Positions 20,260-31,837 of a stretch of DNA of 64,000 nucleotides are shown here, piece after piece (position 1 is the first letter of the stretch; each line of letters opens with the position of its first letter). This DNA comes from Gammaproteobacteria bacterium (GTDB lineage Bacteria; Pseudomonadota; Gammaproteobacteria; Eutrophobiales; Eutrophobiaceae): the NCBI GenBank assembly GCA_016193395.1, contig JACPSH010000025.1:1-64000 (forward strand), written 5' to 3'. The position numbers and the translations under genes are program-made. The notes beneath the pieces are model-generated. The model did no database searches. It worked only from the letters and a program-made list of their open reading frames with translations, and had not been told where the DNA came from.

Positions 20260-20325
20260 AAAAAGTGAAAAGTTAAAAGTACAAAGAGGAAATTCTTTTC
20301 ACTTTAAACTTTACACTTTGCACTC
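20260..20325. repeat. Heptamer array, family A (inverted arms), begins at the prs stop
   Basis: AAAAGTG|AAAAGTT|AAAAGTA|CAAAGAG|GAAATT|CTTTTCA|CTTTAAA|CTTTACA|CTTTGCA|CTCC. Confidence 0.9.
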
Positions 20326-20380
20326 CGCTTGGTCGCGGGCGGAGCGCGAAATTCAACTTCGACAGTTAAGGAGTGCAATC

Positions 20381-21145
20381 ATGCAGCAGTTTGAAATCAA
20401 CGCGGAACTGCGCGGAGATGTGGGGAAGGGTGCGAGCCGCCGCCTGCGTCGTCTTGGCCGTGTTCCGGGAATCGTCTACGGCACCTCGCAGGAGACCACG
20501 CCGATCGTGATCGCCCATGATGAGCTGGCGAACCAGCTCCAGCACGAGGCGTTCGCATCGCACGTGTTGACCATCCACATTGGTGGAAAGAGCGAGAAGG
20601 TCGTGCTGAAAGATCTTCAGAGGCATCCTTTCCGACCGACGATCGTGCATGTGGATTTTCTGCGCATCGACGAGAACAAGGAATTCACCATGCGCGTTCC
20701 GATCCACTTCATCAACGAGGATAAGTGCGTCGGCGTCCGCCTTGAGGGCGGGGCGATCAGCCACGTCATGACCGAGGTCGAGGTGTCATGCCTGCCGCGT
20801 CACCTGCCGGAGTTCATCGAGGTCGATTTGGCGGAGATGAAGGTCGGCGACACCGTCCACCTGGGCGAGCTGAAACTGCCCGAAGGCGTGTCGATCTACA
20901 CCCTCAGGCACGGCGGGGATCCGAGCAGGCCGGTGGTCAATGTCCACATCCCGCGCGCGATCGAGATTGAGGAAGAGGTCTCGGCGGAAGGCGCGGTCCC
21001 CGAGGAAGCCGCCGTGGCTGCCTTGCCGGAGGGCGAGCAGCCGGCGGCCGAGGTCGCGGCACCGGAGGCGAAGGAGGACACGGAAGTCAAGGAAAAAAAG
21101 GAATCGAAGGAGAAGAAGCAATCGAAGGAGAAGAAGAAGGACTGA
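20381..21145 (+). CDS. rplY: 50S ribosomal protein L25/Ctc with Lys/Glu-rich C-terminal tail
   Basis: MQQFEINAELRGDVGKGASRRLRRLGRVPGIVYG...; tail KEKKESKEKKQSKEKKKD. Confidence 0.95.
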   Translation: MQQFEINAELRGDVGKGASRRLRRLGRVPGIVYGTSQETTPIVIAHDELANQLQHEAFASHVLTIHIGGKSEKVVLKDLQRHPFRPTIVHVDFLRIDENKEFTMRVPIHFINEDKCVGVRLEGGAISHVMTEVEVSCLPRHLPEFIEVDLAEMKVGDTVHLGELKLPEGVSIYTLRHGGDPSRPVVNVHIPRAIEIEEEVSAEGAVPEEAAVAALPEGEQPAAEVAAPEAKEDTEVKEKKESKEKKQSKEKKKD

Positions 21146-21166
21146 TCGGGCCCCGGTGGATGCCTG

Positions 21167-21745
21167 GTGCCTGTGGCGCTGCAACTCGTAATCGGGCTCG
21201 GCAATCCCGGCCCCCGCTATGCCGAAACCCGGCACAATGCCGGGTTTTGGTTTATCGAGCGCCTCGCCGCGATCCAGGCCGTGAACTTCTCCAGGGAGTC
21301 GAAGTTCCAGGGCGAGGTCGCACGCCTGCGCGGTGCCGGGTTCGACTGTTGGCTGCTCAAACCGGGCACCTTCATGAACGACAGTGGCGGCCCGGTGCAG
21401 TCATTCATGCAGTATTACAACGTGCCGCCGGAGCAGGCCCTGATCGCCCACGACGAGGTGGATTTCGCCCCCGGGACCGCGCGCCTCAAGCGGGCCGGCG
21501 GCCACGGCGGCCATAACGGCCTGCGCGACATCATCGAACGCGCCGGAAGCAGCGAATTCCAGCGGCTGCGGCTCGGGGTCGGGCACCCTGGCGACCGGGA
21601 TGCGGTGGTTTCCTACGTCCTCAACCGGCCCACATCGGCGGAGCGGGAACTCATCGACGCCGCGATCGGCCGCGCGCTGGAGGTCATGCCGCTCGTCCTG
21701 GCAGGTGAACTCGAGAAGGCGATGACGGAACTGCATGGGTTTTAA
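21167..21745 (+). CDS. pth: Peptidyl-tRNA hydrolase
   Basis: [22 protein letters not shown]...[13 protein letters not shown]...[11 protein letters not shown]. Confidence 0.97.
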   Translation: MPVALQLVIGLGNPGPRYAETRHNAGFWFIERLAAIQAVNFSRESKFQGEVARLRGAGFDCWLLKPGTFMNDSGGPVQSFMQYYNVPPEQALIAHDEVDFAPGTARLKRAGGHGGHNGLRDIIERAGSSEFQRLRLGVGHPGDRDAVVSYVLNRPTSAERELIDAAIGRALEVMPLVLAGELEKAMTELHGF

Positions 21746-22826
21746 TTGCGGTATCGTCGGGCTGCCCAACGTCGGCAAGTCCACCCTGTTCAACGCCCTG
21801 ACCAGCTCAAAGATCGCGGCGGAGAACTACCCGTTCTGCACCATCGATCCCAACGTCGGCGTCGTCGCGGTCCCGGATCCGCGCCTGGATCAGCTCGCCT
21901 CGATCGTCAAGCCGAAGAGCGTCGTTCCCGCACACATTGAATTTGTCGACATCGCCGGTCTCGTCGAGGGAGCCTCCGAGGGCGAGGGACTCGGCAACCA
22001 GTTTCTCGCCCATATCCGCGAAACCGACGCCATCGCCCAGGTCGTGCGCTGTTTCCGGAATGACAATGTCACGCACGTCGTTGACCGGCTCGATCCGATT
22101 GCCGACATCGACGTGGTTAACATGGAGCTGTGCCTGGCTGATCAGGAGACGCTGGAGCGCGCGTTGCAGAAGGCTGTCAAGCTGGCGAAGATCGGGGAGA
22201 AGGAGGCGCGGGCGCGCGCCGCCCTGCTGGAGCGCGTGGCCGCGCAGGTGAACGACGGGCGCCCGGTGCGGACGCTCGGGCTTGCAACGGAGGAATTGGA
22301 ACAGTTGCAGGATTTGCACCTGCTGACTGCCAAGCCCGCCCTGTACATCGCCAATGTCGGCGAACACGATCTGCAGGACAGCCCGTTGCTGAAGGCGGTG
22401 CGCGATGCCGCCGACAAGGAAGGATCGGAAGTCACCCCGGTGTGCGCGGCCATCGAGGCCGAGATCGCGCAACTGGACGCCGCGGACCGCCAGGAGTTCC
22501 TGCAAGCGCACGGACTCGAGGAACCCGGCCTGAACCGCATCATCCGCGCCGGCTACCGCCTGCTCGGTCTGCAGACCTTTTTCACCGCCGGACCCAAGGA
22601 GGTGCGCGCCTGGACCCTGCCCGTGGGCGCGACCGCGCTGCGCGCCGCCGGCACGATTCACACGGATTTCGAGCGCGGGTTCATTCGCGCCGAGGTCGTC
22701 AAGTTCGCCGACTACCTGGCAGGCGGAGGCGAACAGGGGGCGAAGGAAGCAGGGAAGTGGCGCCTGGAAGGCAGGGACTACGTGGTGCAGGATGGCGATG
22801 TAATATTGTTCCGCTTCGCCGTCTGA
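21735..22826 (+). CDS. ychF: Redox-regulated ATPase YchF
   Basis: [23 protein letters not shown]...[29 protein letters not shown]. Confidence 0.97.
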   Translation: MGFNCGIVGLPNVGKSTLFNALTSSKIAAENYPFCTIDPNVGVVAVPDPRLDQLASIVKPKSVVPAHIEFVDIAGLVEGASEGEGLGNQFLAHIRETDAIAQVVRCFRNDNVTHVVDRLDPIADIDVVNMELCLADQETLERALQKAVKLAKIGEKEARARAALLERVAAQVNDGRPVRTLGLATEELEQLQDLHLLTAKPALYIANVGEHDLQDSPLLKAVRDAADKEGSEVTPVCAAIEAEIAQLDAADRQEFLQAHGLEEPGLNRIIRAGYRLLGLQTFFTAGPKEVRAWTLPVGATALRAAGTIHTDFERGFIRAEVVKFADYLAGGGEQGAKEAGKWRLEGRDYVVQDGDVILFRFAV

Positions 22827-22838
22827 TTCCGAGGGTTT

Positions 22839-22903
22839 ACGAGGCACGAAGCACGAGGAACGCTTAAGTTAAGTGCCTCGTTCCTCGTGCCTGGTTCCTC
22901 GTG
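22839..22903. repeat. Heptamer array, family C (inverted arms)
   Basis: ACGAGGC|ACGAAGC|ACGAGGA|ACGCTTA AGTTAAGT GCCTCGT|TCCTCGT|GCCTGGT|TCCTCGT. Confidence 0.88.
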
Positions 22904-22918
22904 AAAGAGGATCAATAC

Positions 22919-23563
22919 ATGCAGCACCTTCAGCTACGTAAGGAAATCATCCACACCGCCCGATCGTTCATGCCGCTGGGCCTGGGCGTGGGGACCGCGG
23001 GGAACGTAAGCGGCCGCGTGCGCGACGGGTTTCTGATCACGCCCTCCGGCGTGGCCTACGGCCGCCTGCGGCCCGCGCACCTGGTCCTCATGGCCGGTTC
23101 GGGCGCCGTGCGCGGCGGCGCGCTCAAGCCTTCCAGTGAATGGCGCTTCCATCGGGACATCTACGCCGCGCGGCCGGAAGTGCGCGCCATCGTGCACGTG
23201 CATTCGCCTTTTGCCACCGCGATCGCCTGCACGCGCAGGGGGATCCCGGCCTTCCACTATATGGTCGCGGTGGCAGGCGGCGATTCCATCCGTTGCGCGC
23301 CGTATGCCACTTTCGGCACGCAGGCGCTGTCGAGCCGTGCCGTGCGCGCGCTCCGGCAACGTTCCTCCTGCCTGCTGGCCAACCACGGCCAGATCGCGCT
23401 CGGGGAAGACCTGCCATCGGCCCTGAAGGTCGCGCTCGAAGTGGAGGAACTGGCAAAGCAGTACTGGCTCGCTAACTTGTTTGCCAAGCCGGTCACGCTC
23501 GGCCGGCGCGAGATGAGGAAAATTGTCGGCAAATTCCGGAATTACGGGAGACAGGGGGTTTAA
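22919..23563 (+). CDS. Class II aldolase/adducin family protein
   Basis: GTAGNVSGRV...LKPSSEWRFHRDIYAARPEVRAIVHVHSPFATAIAC. Start ATG 22919 (or GTG 22901 inside the heptamer array). Confidence 0.88.
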   Translation: MQHLQLRKEIIHTARSFMPLGLGVGTAGNVSGRVRDGFLITPSGVAYGRLRPAHLVLMAGSGAVRGGALKPSSEWRFHRDIYAARPEVRAIVHVHSPFATAIACTRRGIPAFHYMVAVAGGDSIRCAPYATFGTQALSSRAVRALRQRSSCLLANHGQIALGEDLPSALKVALEVEELAKQYWLANLFAKPVTLGRREMRKIVGKFRNYGRQGV

Positions 23564-23564
23564 C

Positions 23565-24179
23565 ATGCGCGCGCGCACAGACACCGTTCAGATATTCATG
23601 CGTTCACGCAAAGCACCGACACACCTGTTTGCACTGACGGTTATGGCGTGTTGGCTCTGCGCCTGTGCGCTGAGTCCGCAGACTGTCCGCATCAATCCGG
23701 TCCTGGACGTGTCGCAGTTGGCGTCGCGGGGACAGGGCACGACGATCGCGCTGAACGTGATCGATGCCAGGGCAGGCAAGACCGTGGGTTACCGGGGCGG
23801 CGTCTATGCGACGGCGAGCATCTCGACGGACGCGGGCATGGCTGCAGCTGTCCGCACAGAAATCGCCCGCGCGTTCGGGCAGCTCGGATACCGCGTCGTG
23901 GAGCCCGGCGCGGATGCGGGCATTGCACTCGAGGTGGAGATCGCCGAGCTGGGCTACGCCGTGACGGAGGACCGGGTCACACGCACCGTTGCGACCGTGG
24001 CCGCGGTGCGTGCTCGCGCCACTTCGGGATCCATCACCCGCACCGGGGATTACCGTGACCGGCGCACGAAGGAGGTCCTCAAGGCGCCCTCGGAGTCGGA
24101 GAACGAGGCGCTGCTGAACGACGTGCTGTCCGCGTCGCTGCAGCGCCTGGTCGCCGACCCGGACCTGTTGAAATTCTAA
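23565..24179 (+). CDS. YajG-family lipoprotein
   Basis: Lipobox WLCACAL; SPQTVRINPVLDV...ALNVIDARAGKTVGYRGG. Confidence 0.75.
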   Translation: MRARTDTVQIFMRSRKAPTHLFALTVMACWLCACALSPQTVRINPVLDVSQLASRGQGTTIALNVIDARAGKTVGYRGGVYATASISTDAGMAAAVRTEIARAFGQLGYRVVEPGADAGIALEVEIAELGYAVTEDRVTRTVATVAAVRARATSGSITRTGDYRDRRTKEVLKAPSESENEALLNDVLSASLQRLVADPDLLKF

Positions 24180-24205
24180 CCAGCAGGTTTTCTTCCTTAC
24201 ACGTC

Positions 24206-24233
24206 ATCCCGGACCGCGAAGCGGGTCCGGGAT
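24206..24233. terminator. Hairpin between convergent genes, putative bidirectional terminator
   Basis: ATCCCGGACC gcgaagcg GGTCCGGGAT, 10-bp perfect stem. Confidence 0.55.
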
Positions 24234-24249
24234 CCAGTTCCGCAATAAA

Positions 24250-25131
24250 TCACTTCCCCCCGCCCGCGCCTTTGTACGCCGTCACCTTCCCGTCCATCAT
24301 GAGCGGGATGACCAACATGTCGCTCGCCTGGATGAAGTCGAAGTCGGCGGTGCCCATCTTGATCTCGAGCAGCGTCGCCACCTCGCCGGTTCCCTTGACA
24401 ACAAGGATCTTCCCCGCGGGCCAGTCGCTCAGGTAGTAGCTTCCGCCCGGTCCCGGTTCGACCGCGTCGATCACGCCGATGGTGCCCCCGCCGGTGACGT
24501 TCGATATCATCTTGTCCGCCATGGAAACGGCGAGAAACTGGCCCGGCCGCTTGGTCTGGAAGTCGCCCAATGTCCCGACCAGGATGCGCTCCTTCTCGAT
24601 CAGCAGTCCATTCGGGGAATCCAGCGCCGGGTCTTCCAACCAGATCTCAAGTTTCCCCTTCAGCAGGCGGTAGATGCGGTTGGCGCCCGTGTCGGAAACG
24701 TAGATCGCCCCATCCAGCCCCGCCGCGACGTCATTCATGAACTTCGCATCGGTGACGGGGTAACGGTTGGCGATCGCAGCGGTCTTCGTGTCGATCTCGA
24801 TGATCGTGTCGATGTCTGCGGTGTAGAGCTTGGCGGCGACGACGGCGAGTCCCTTCGGCGCGTTCAGCCCCTTCAGCCACTCCAGCGCCAGCACCTGTCC
24901 GTCCATCGATACCTTCGAGATGAAACCGTTTCCGTCCCTGGCGGCCGGGTCGCCGTTCACGTTCGACACGTACAGCACGTTTTCGGCGGGGTCGTGGACG
25001 ACGGACTCCGGGTTGGCGAACCCGGCGGCTTCCCAGAGCGGACTGAAACCCGCGCCTTCCGCCTGCGCGCCCGCGGTGAACAGAAAGAGCAACGCGCCCA
25101 CCCACGAGTTCGTGCGGCCATTCTTGTTCAT
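24250..25131 (-). CDS. Exported SMP-30/NHL-like beta-propeller protein
   Basis: Signal peptide; repeated blades e.g. GLDGAIYVSDTGANRIYRL, SPNGLLIEKERILVGTLG. Confidence 0.75.
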   Translation of the reverse strand: MNKNGRTNSWVGALLFLFTAGAQAEGAGFSPLWEAAGFANPESVVHDPAENVLYVSNVNGDPAARDGNGFISKVSMDGQVLALEWLKGLNAPKGLAVVAAKLYTADIDTIIEIDTKTAAIANRYPVTDAKFMNDVAAGLDGAIYVSDTGANRIYRLLKGKLEIWLEDPALDSPNGLLIEKERILVGTLGDFQTKRPGQFLAVSMADKMISNVTGGGTIGVIDAVEPGPGGSYYLSDWPAGKILVVKGTGEVATLLEIKMGTADFDFIQASDMLVIPLMMDGKVTAYKGAGGGK

Positions 25132-25493
25132 GTACTGCTCCTGGCAAGTTGATGGATGATGAATTCGTAAAGGTCGTGCTCGAGCTTGCGCGCGACGTCC
25201 TCGAACAGCGCGCGCAGTTCCGCGGAATCGAATTCGGTGCTGGCCGAGAGCACCGGCGTGCTTTTCATGTGAAAGACACGTCCCTCCCCATCGTCCACGG
25301 CGTGGTGGGAGAGGCCGCCGTCCCGACTCCACGTGAGCGCCTGTTCGCCCGGCCCCTTGTTGTAGCAAATCTGGAACTGGATGACCTCGTCCTCTCCTCC
25401 GTACCAGACGTAAAGATCCAGTTGCGGGCTTTCAAACCACCGCCGCCGCGGCTCGCCGATGGGCTGTTTCGCCGTATGTACTTCCTTCAACAC
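25128..25493 (-). CDS. Hypothetical protein (121 aa)
   Basis: Intact ORF overlapping the next gene by 4 bp; no family recognised. Confidence 0.6.
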   Translation of the reverse strand: MLKEVHTAKQPIGEPRRRWFESPQLDLYVWYGGEDEVIQFQICYNKGPGEQALTWSRDGGLSHHAVDDGEGRVFHMKSTPVLSASTEFDSAELRALFEDVARKLEHDLYEFIIHQLARSST

Positions 25494-25548
25494 GCCGACA
25501 CCTCTGCTTTCCTAGCAGAACAATTAAAGGGCCAGGAGTCAATTGCAA

Positions 25549-26376
25549 TCAAGTCCCCTCCGGCTCCGGTCCGTGGAGGAACAGTTCCCTGAGCTTCGCG
25601 CCCGGATCGGGGGCGCGCATCAAGGTCTCGCCGACCAGGAAGGCATTGACCCCGTGCCTGCGCATAAGGGCGACGTCCTCGCGGGAGCGGATCCCACTCT
25701 CGGTGACGACCGTGCGGTCCGGGAAGACATCGACCAGCAGGTTCAGCGTGTTGTTCAGGTCGGTCTCGAAGGTGCGCAGATCGCGGTTGTTCATGCCGAT
25801 AAGTGGCGTGCGCAGCATGAGCGCCCGTTCCAGCTCGGTGCGATCGTGTACTTCCACGAGCACGTCGACCCCGGCGTCAGCCGCCGCCGTCGCAAGTTCG
25901 CGCAGCGCGGGATCCGAAAGCGCCGTGACGATCAGGAGCACGCAGTCCGCCCCCAGCGCCCGCGCCTCGTATACCTGCCAGGGATCGAGGGTGAAGTCCT
26001 TGCGCAGGACCGGCAATCCGGCGGCGCGCTTTGCCTCCACGAGGTCCTGATCGCGGCCCTCGAAGAATGGTTCGTCCGTGAGCACCGACAGGCAGGTCGC
26101 TCCGCCTTGACAGCAGGACTCGGCGAGCCTGCGCGGGTCGTAATCCGGGCGGATGAGGCCGCGACTGGGCGAGGCTTTTTTCAGCTCCGCGATCACGGCC
26201 GGCCTGCCCGCCTCGATTTCCCGCCGCACTGCGGCAAAGAATCCCGCGGGCGCGGGGGCCGAGAGCGCGCGGCGTTTCATCTCCGCAAACGGCGTTGCGG
26301 CCTTGCGCTCCGCCACTTCCTCGCGCTTGCGGACGAGAATGCGCTCGAGGATGTCGGCCTTCGCTGCGATCGCCAT
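25549..26376 (-). CDS. trpC: Indole-3-glycerol phosphate synthase
   Basis: [21 protein letters not shown]...[24 protein letters not shown]...[11 protein letters not shown]...SGI. Confidence 0.96.
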   Translation of the reverse strand: MAIAAKADILERILVRKREEVAERKAATPFAEMKRRALSAPAPAGFFAAVRREIEAGRPAVIAELKKASPSRGLIRPDYDPRRLAESCCQGGATCLSVLTDEPFFEGRDQDLVEAKRAAGLPVLRKDFTLDPWQVYEARALGADCVLLIVTALSDPALRELATAAADAGVDVLVEVHDRTELERALMLRTPLIGMNNRDLRTFETDLNNTLNLLVDVFPDRTVVTESGIRSREDVALMRRHGVNAFLVGETLMRAPDPGAKLRELFLHGPEPEGT

Positions 26377-26384
26377 GCCAGGTC

Positions 26385-27420
<1,036 letters not shown>

Positions 27421-27437
<17 letters not shown>

Positions 27438-27996
27438 GGAAATTCTTGAGCAGTTCGTGACCGCAGGAGGTGAGGATAGACTCCGGGTGGAACTGCACGC
27501 CGAAGACCGGAAGCTCCTTGTGCTGCAATCCCATGATTTCCTCCTCCTCGTCCTTGGTCCATGCGGTCACGCTCAGGCATTGCGGCAGCGTTTCGCGCTC
27601 GACGACCAGCGAATGGTAGCGCGTCGCCGTGAAGGGGCTGGCGACGCCGCGGAACAGGTCCGAATCGTCGTGCAGGATCTGGGAGGTCTTGCCGTGCATG
27701 ATGCGCTTGGCATGCACAACCCGGCCGCCGAACACCTGGCCGATGCTCTGGTGCCCGAGGCACACGCCCAGGATTGGCATCTTGCCCGCAAAGCGCTCGA
27801 TGAGCGGCATGGAGATCCCCGCCTGGTCCGGGGTGCACGGCCCCGGTGAGATCACGATGCGCTCGGGCACGCGTTCCTCGATCTGCTCTAGCGAGATCTG
27901 ATCGTTGCGGAACACGCGCACGTCCTGCCCCAACTCGCCCAGGTACTGCACCAGGTTATAGGTGAAGGAGTCGTAGTTGTCGATCATCAGCAGCAT
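27421..27996 (-). CDS. trpG: Anthranilate synthase component II (glutamine amidotransferase)
   Basis: [23 protein letters not shown]...[17 protein letters not shown]...[11 protein letters not shown]. Confidence 0.95.
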
Positions 27997-28090
27997 GGAT
28001 TATGGACCGCAGAAAACCGGAACCTATTAACAAGTCCCAGACTCGTTGTGATCAGAATGAAGACTATAGACCATATTCTGCCAACTGCGC

Positions 28091-29572
<1,482 letters not shown>

Positions 29573-29573
29573 G

Positions 29574-29698
29574 CTAAAAGTGAAAAGTAGAAAGTGGAAA
29601 GTGGAAAGGGAAGAAAAAGAATTCTATGCAGAGGACACCGGTAGGCAACGGTCTTTCTTTCAACTTTTCACTTGTTACTTTTCACTGCTTTTTTGAGT
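29574..29698. repeat. Heptamer array, family A (two arms); right arm encodes the Rpe C-terminus
   Basis: AAAAGTG|AAAAGTA|GAAAGTG|GAAAGTG|GAAAGGG ... GAATTCT ... TTTCAAC|TTTTCAC|TTGTTAC|TTTTCAC. Confidence 0.88.
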
Positions 29699-30351
29699 TC
29701 ATCCCGCATGGCCCTGATTGTCCCTGCATAGTTCTTGCTGCCGAAAATTGAGGATCCCGCGACGAAGGTATCCGCGCCCGCCTCGGCGATCTCGCGGATG
29801 TTGTCCACCTTGACCCCACCGTCGATCTCGAGGCGGATGTCGCGGCCGCTCTCCGCAATCAACCGGCGCGCTTCGCGGAGTTTCGCCTCCGCCATCGGTA
29901 TGAAGGATTGTCCAGGGAAGCCCGGGTTGACGGACATGATGAGAACGATGTCAACCTTGTCGATCACGTAGGGCAGGCAATTGAGCGGCGTCGCCGGGTT
30001 GAAAACGAGCCCCGGACTGCAGCCGCAGTCGCGGATGAGCTGCAGCGTGCGATCGACGTGTTCGCTCGCCTCTGGATGGAAGGTGATGTAGGTCGCCCCG
30101 GCCTCCGCGAAGTCCGGAACGAGCATGTCCACCGGTTTGACCATGAGGTGTACATCCAGCGGCAGCCGGATGCCGTGGGAGCGCAGCGCCTTGACGACGA
30201 TCGGGCCGAAGGTCAGGTTCGGGACATAATGGTTGTCCATGACGTCGACATGGACCAGGTCGGCTCCGGCAGCGACGACCGCGTCCACTTCCTCTCCCAG
30301 TCGGGCCATGTTGGCGGAGAGGATGGAAGGTGCAATGTGGAAATCGGGCAT
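29668..30351 (-). CDS. rpe: Ribulose-phosphate 3-epimerase
   Basis: [50 protein letters not shown]. Confidence 0.96.
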   Translation of the reverse strand: MPDFHIAPSILSANMARLGEEVDAVVAAGADLVHVDVMDNHYVPNLTFGPIVVKALRSHGIRLPLDVHLMVKPVDMLVPDFAEAGATYITFHPEASEHVDRTLQLIRDCGCSPGLVFNPATPLNCLPYVIDKVDIVLIMSVNPGFPGQSFIPMAEAKLREARRLIAESGRDIRLEIDGGVKVDNIREIAEAGADTFVAGSSIFGSKNYAGTIRAMRDELKKAVKSNK

Positions 30352-30370
30352 GGCTGGGCCTGCAAGCCGG

Positions 30371-30405
30371 GAAGTGGAAAGTGAAAAGTTAAAAGTGCAA
30401 GGGTG
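30371..30405. repeat. Heptamer array, family A (mainly one arm), upstream of rpe
   Basis: GGAAGTG|GAAAGTG|AAAAGTT|AAAAGTG|CAAGGGT. Confidence 0.75.
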
Positions 30406-30534
30406 CAGGGCTCGATGGAGTGCGCACTTTACCCGATCGGACTTGCCCGCGCCAAACACGCGGCCGGGATTGCATCGGGGCGGGAGCGGCCGCTCCGGCC
30501 CCTCAGGCACGAGTGTGTCAGAATCGAACGTGCC

Positions 30535-31428
30535 ATGCACAGGTGTCGCTTGAGAGTTGCGCTGTGCGGCGCCGGATTTGTGTGCCTGGCCGGATGGTGC
30601 ACTGCGGCCCTGCATTCCGCTCCTGCGGACTACGAAGAGACTGTTTCCGCGAAACTGGCCGAGACGCATCAGGATGAAGTGCTGCGGCTCAGGGCGGGCG
30701 CGCGGGAATTCACCGCGCTGTTCAAGCCGGCGACCACCGCAAACCAGGGCAGGGCCGTGCTGATCCTCCATGGAATGAGCGGGCATGCGGACTGGCCGGA
30801 CGTGGTCGCGCCGTTGCGCAATAGTCTTCCCGCGCAGGGTTGGGCCACGCTCTCGATCCAGTTGCCGGTGCTCCCGCCAAGCGCGCCGTGGGCGGATTAC
30901 GACACCACGCTGCGACGTGTCCCTGCCCGCATCGACAGCGCGCTTGCCTGCCTGTCCCGGCTGCGGTACGGCAAACTGGCGGTGATCGGATACGGCTACG
31001 GCGCCATGGCGGCCGCACAGTTTCTCGCGGCGCGCGGAAAGGGTTTTTCCGCTTTCGTCGGCATCAGCATGCTTGCGCCGCCATTCCTGATGCCGCGGCC
31101 GGACCTGCTGGACAGCCTGCGTCACATTTCCGTGCCGGTGCTGGATATCTACGGCAGCCGCGACCATGCGGATATACTGCGTGAAGTCGACGATCGGCGA
31201 CGGGCCGGAACGCAGGACCGTACGCGCAGCTACGAACAGTTCGCCATTGAAGGGGCGGATCACGATTACGCCGGTTACGAGCCCATGCTGATCAGCCGGA
31301 TCGCGGGATGGCTGGAGCGATCGGTACCGGGAATCGAACCACAGGATGCGCCGGCCGCGGCCGTTACCGGTACGCCAGCGGAATCCGGGAACGGAGGTGA
31401 CGACACATGCAGACCGCAAACGAATTGA
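30535..31428 (+). CDS. DUF3530-like exported alpha/beta hydrolase
   Basis: [49 protein letters not shown] elbow-like motif. Confidence 0.72.
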   Translation: MHRCRLRVALCGAGFVCLAGWCTAALHSAPADYEETVSAKLAETHQDEVLRLRAGAREFTALFKPATTANQGRAVLILHGMSGHADWPDVVAPLRNSLPAQGWATLSIQLPVLPPSAPWADYDTTLRRVPARIDSALACLSRLRYGKLAVIGYGYGAMAAAQFLAARGKGFSAFVGISMLAPPFLMPRPDLLDSLRHISVPVLDIYGSRDHADILREVDDRRRAGTQDRTRSYEQFAIEGADHDYAGYEPMLISRIAGWLERSVPGIEPQDAPAAAVTGTPAESGNGGDDTCRPQTN

Positions 31429-31793
31429 CGCCATCGCCGCAGCAGCCGGACAAGAATGCGAGAACCTGGGCGATGATCTGCCATCTGGCGGCGTTGTCCG
31501 GATTCGCCGTCCCCGTCTTTCTGTTCGGTTTCCTGCTCGGGCCGCTCGTGGTCTGGGCGATAAAGCGCGACGATTCGCCGTTCATCGATGATCAGGGCAA
31601 GGAAGTGATGAACTTCCAGTTGACCATGATGATTGCCTTCTTCTTCTCGTTCATGCTGATGTTCATCCTCGTCGGCTTCCTGCTGGTCGCCATCCTCTGT
31701 CTCTACGAGTTCGTGATGATCCTCATTGCGGCGATCAAGGCAAACGAGGGCGTGCAGTACCGTTATCCGCTTACTATCCGCTTCATCAAGTAA
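31407..31793 (+). CDS. DUF4870-like small membrane protein
   Basis: [16 protein letters not shown]...[30 protein letters not shown]. Confidence 0.85.
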   Translation: MQTANELTPSPQQPDKNARTWAMICHLAALSGFAVPVFLFGFLLGPLVVWAIKRDDSPFIDDQGKEVMNFQLTMMIAFFFSFMLMFILVGFLLVAILCLYEFVMILIAAIKANEGVQYRYPLTIRFIK

Positions 31794-31837
31794 CCCGCCG
31801 GGCGCACGCTCCCGCTCCTCATACAACAGGAGTCACC

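Noticed and set aside
24206-24233. ATCCCGGACC/GGTCCGGGAT hairpin as a novel element
   Set aside because: Lies between convergent genes and looks like an ordinary bidirectional terminator-type hairpin.
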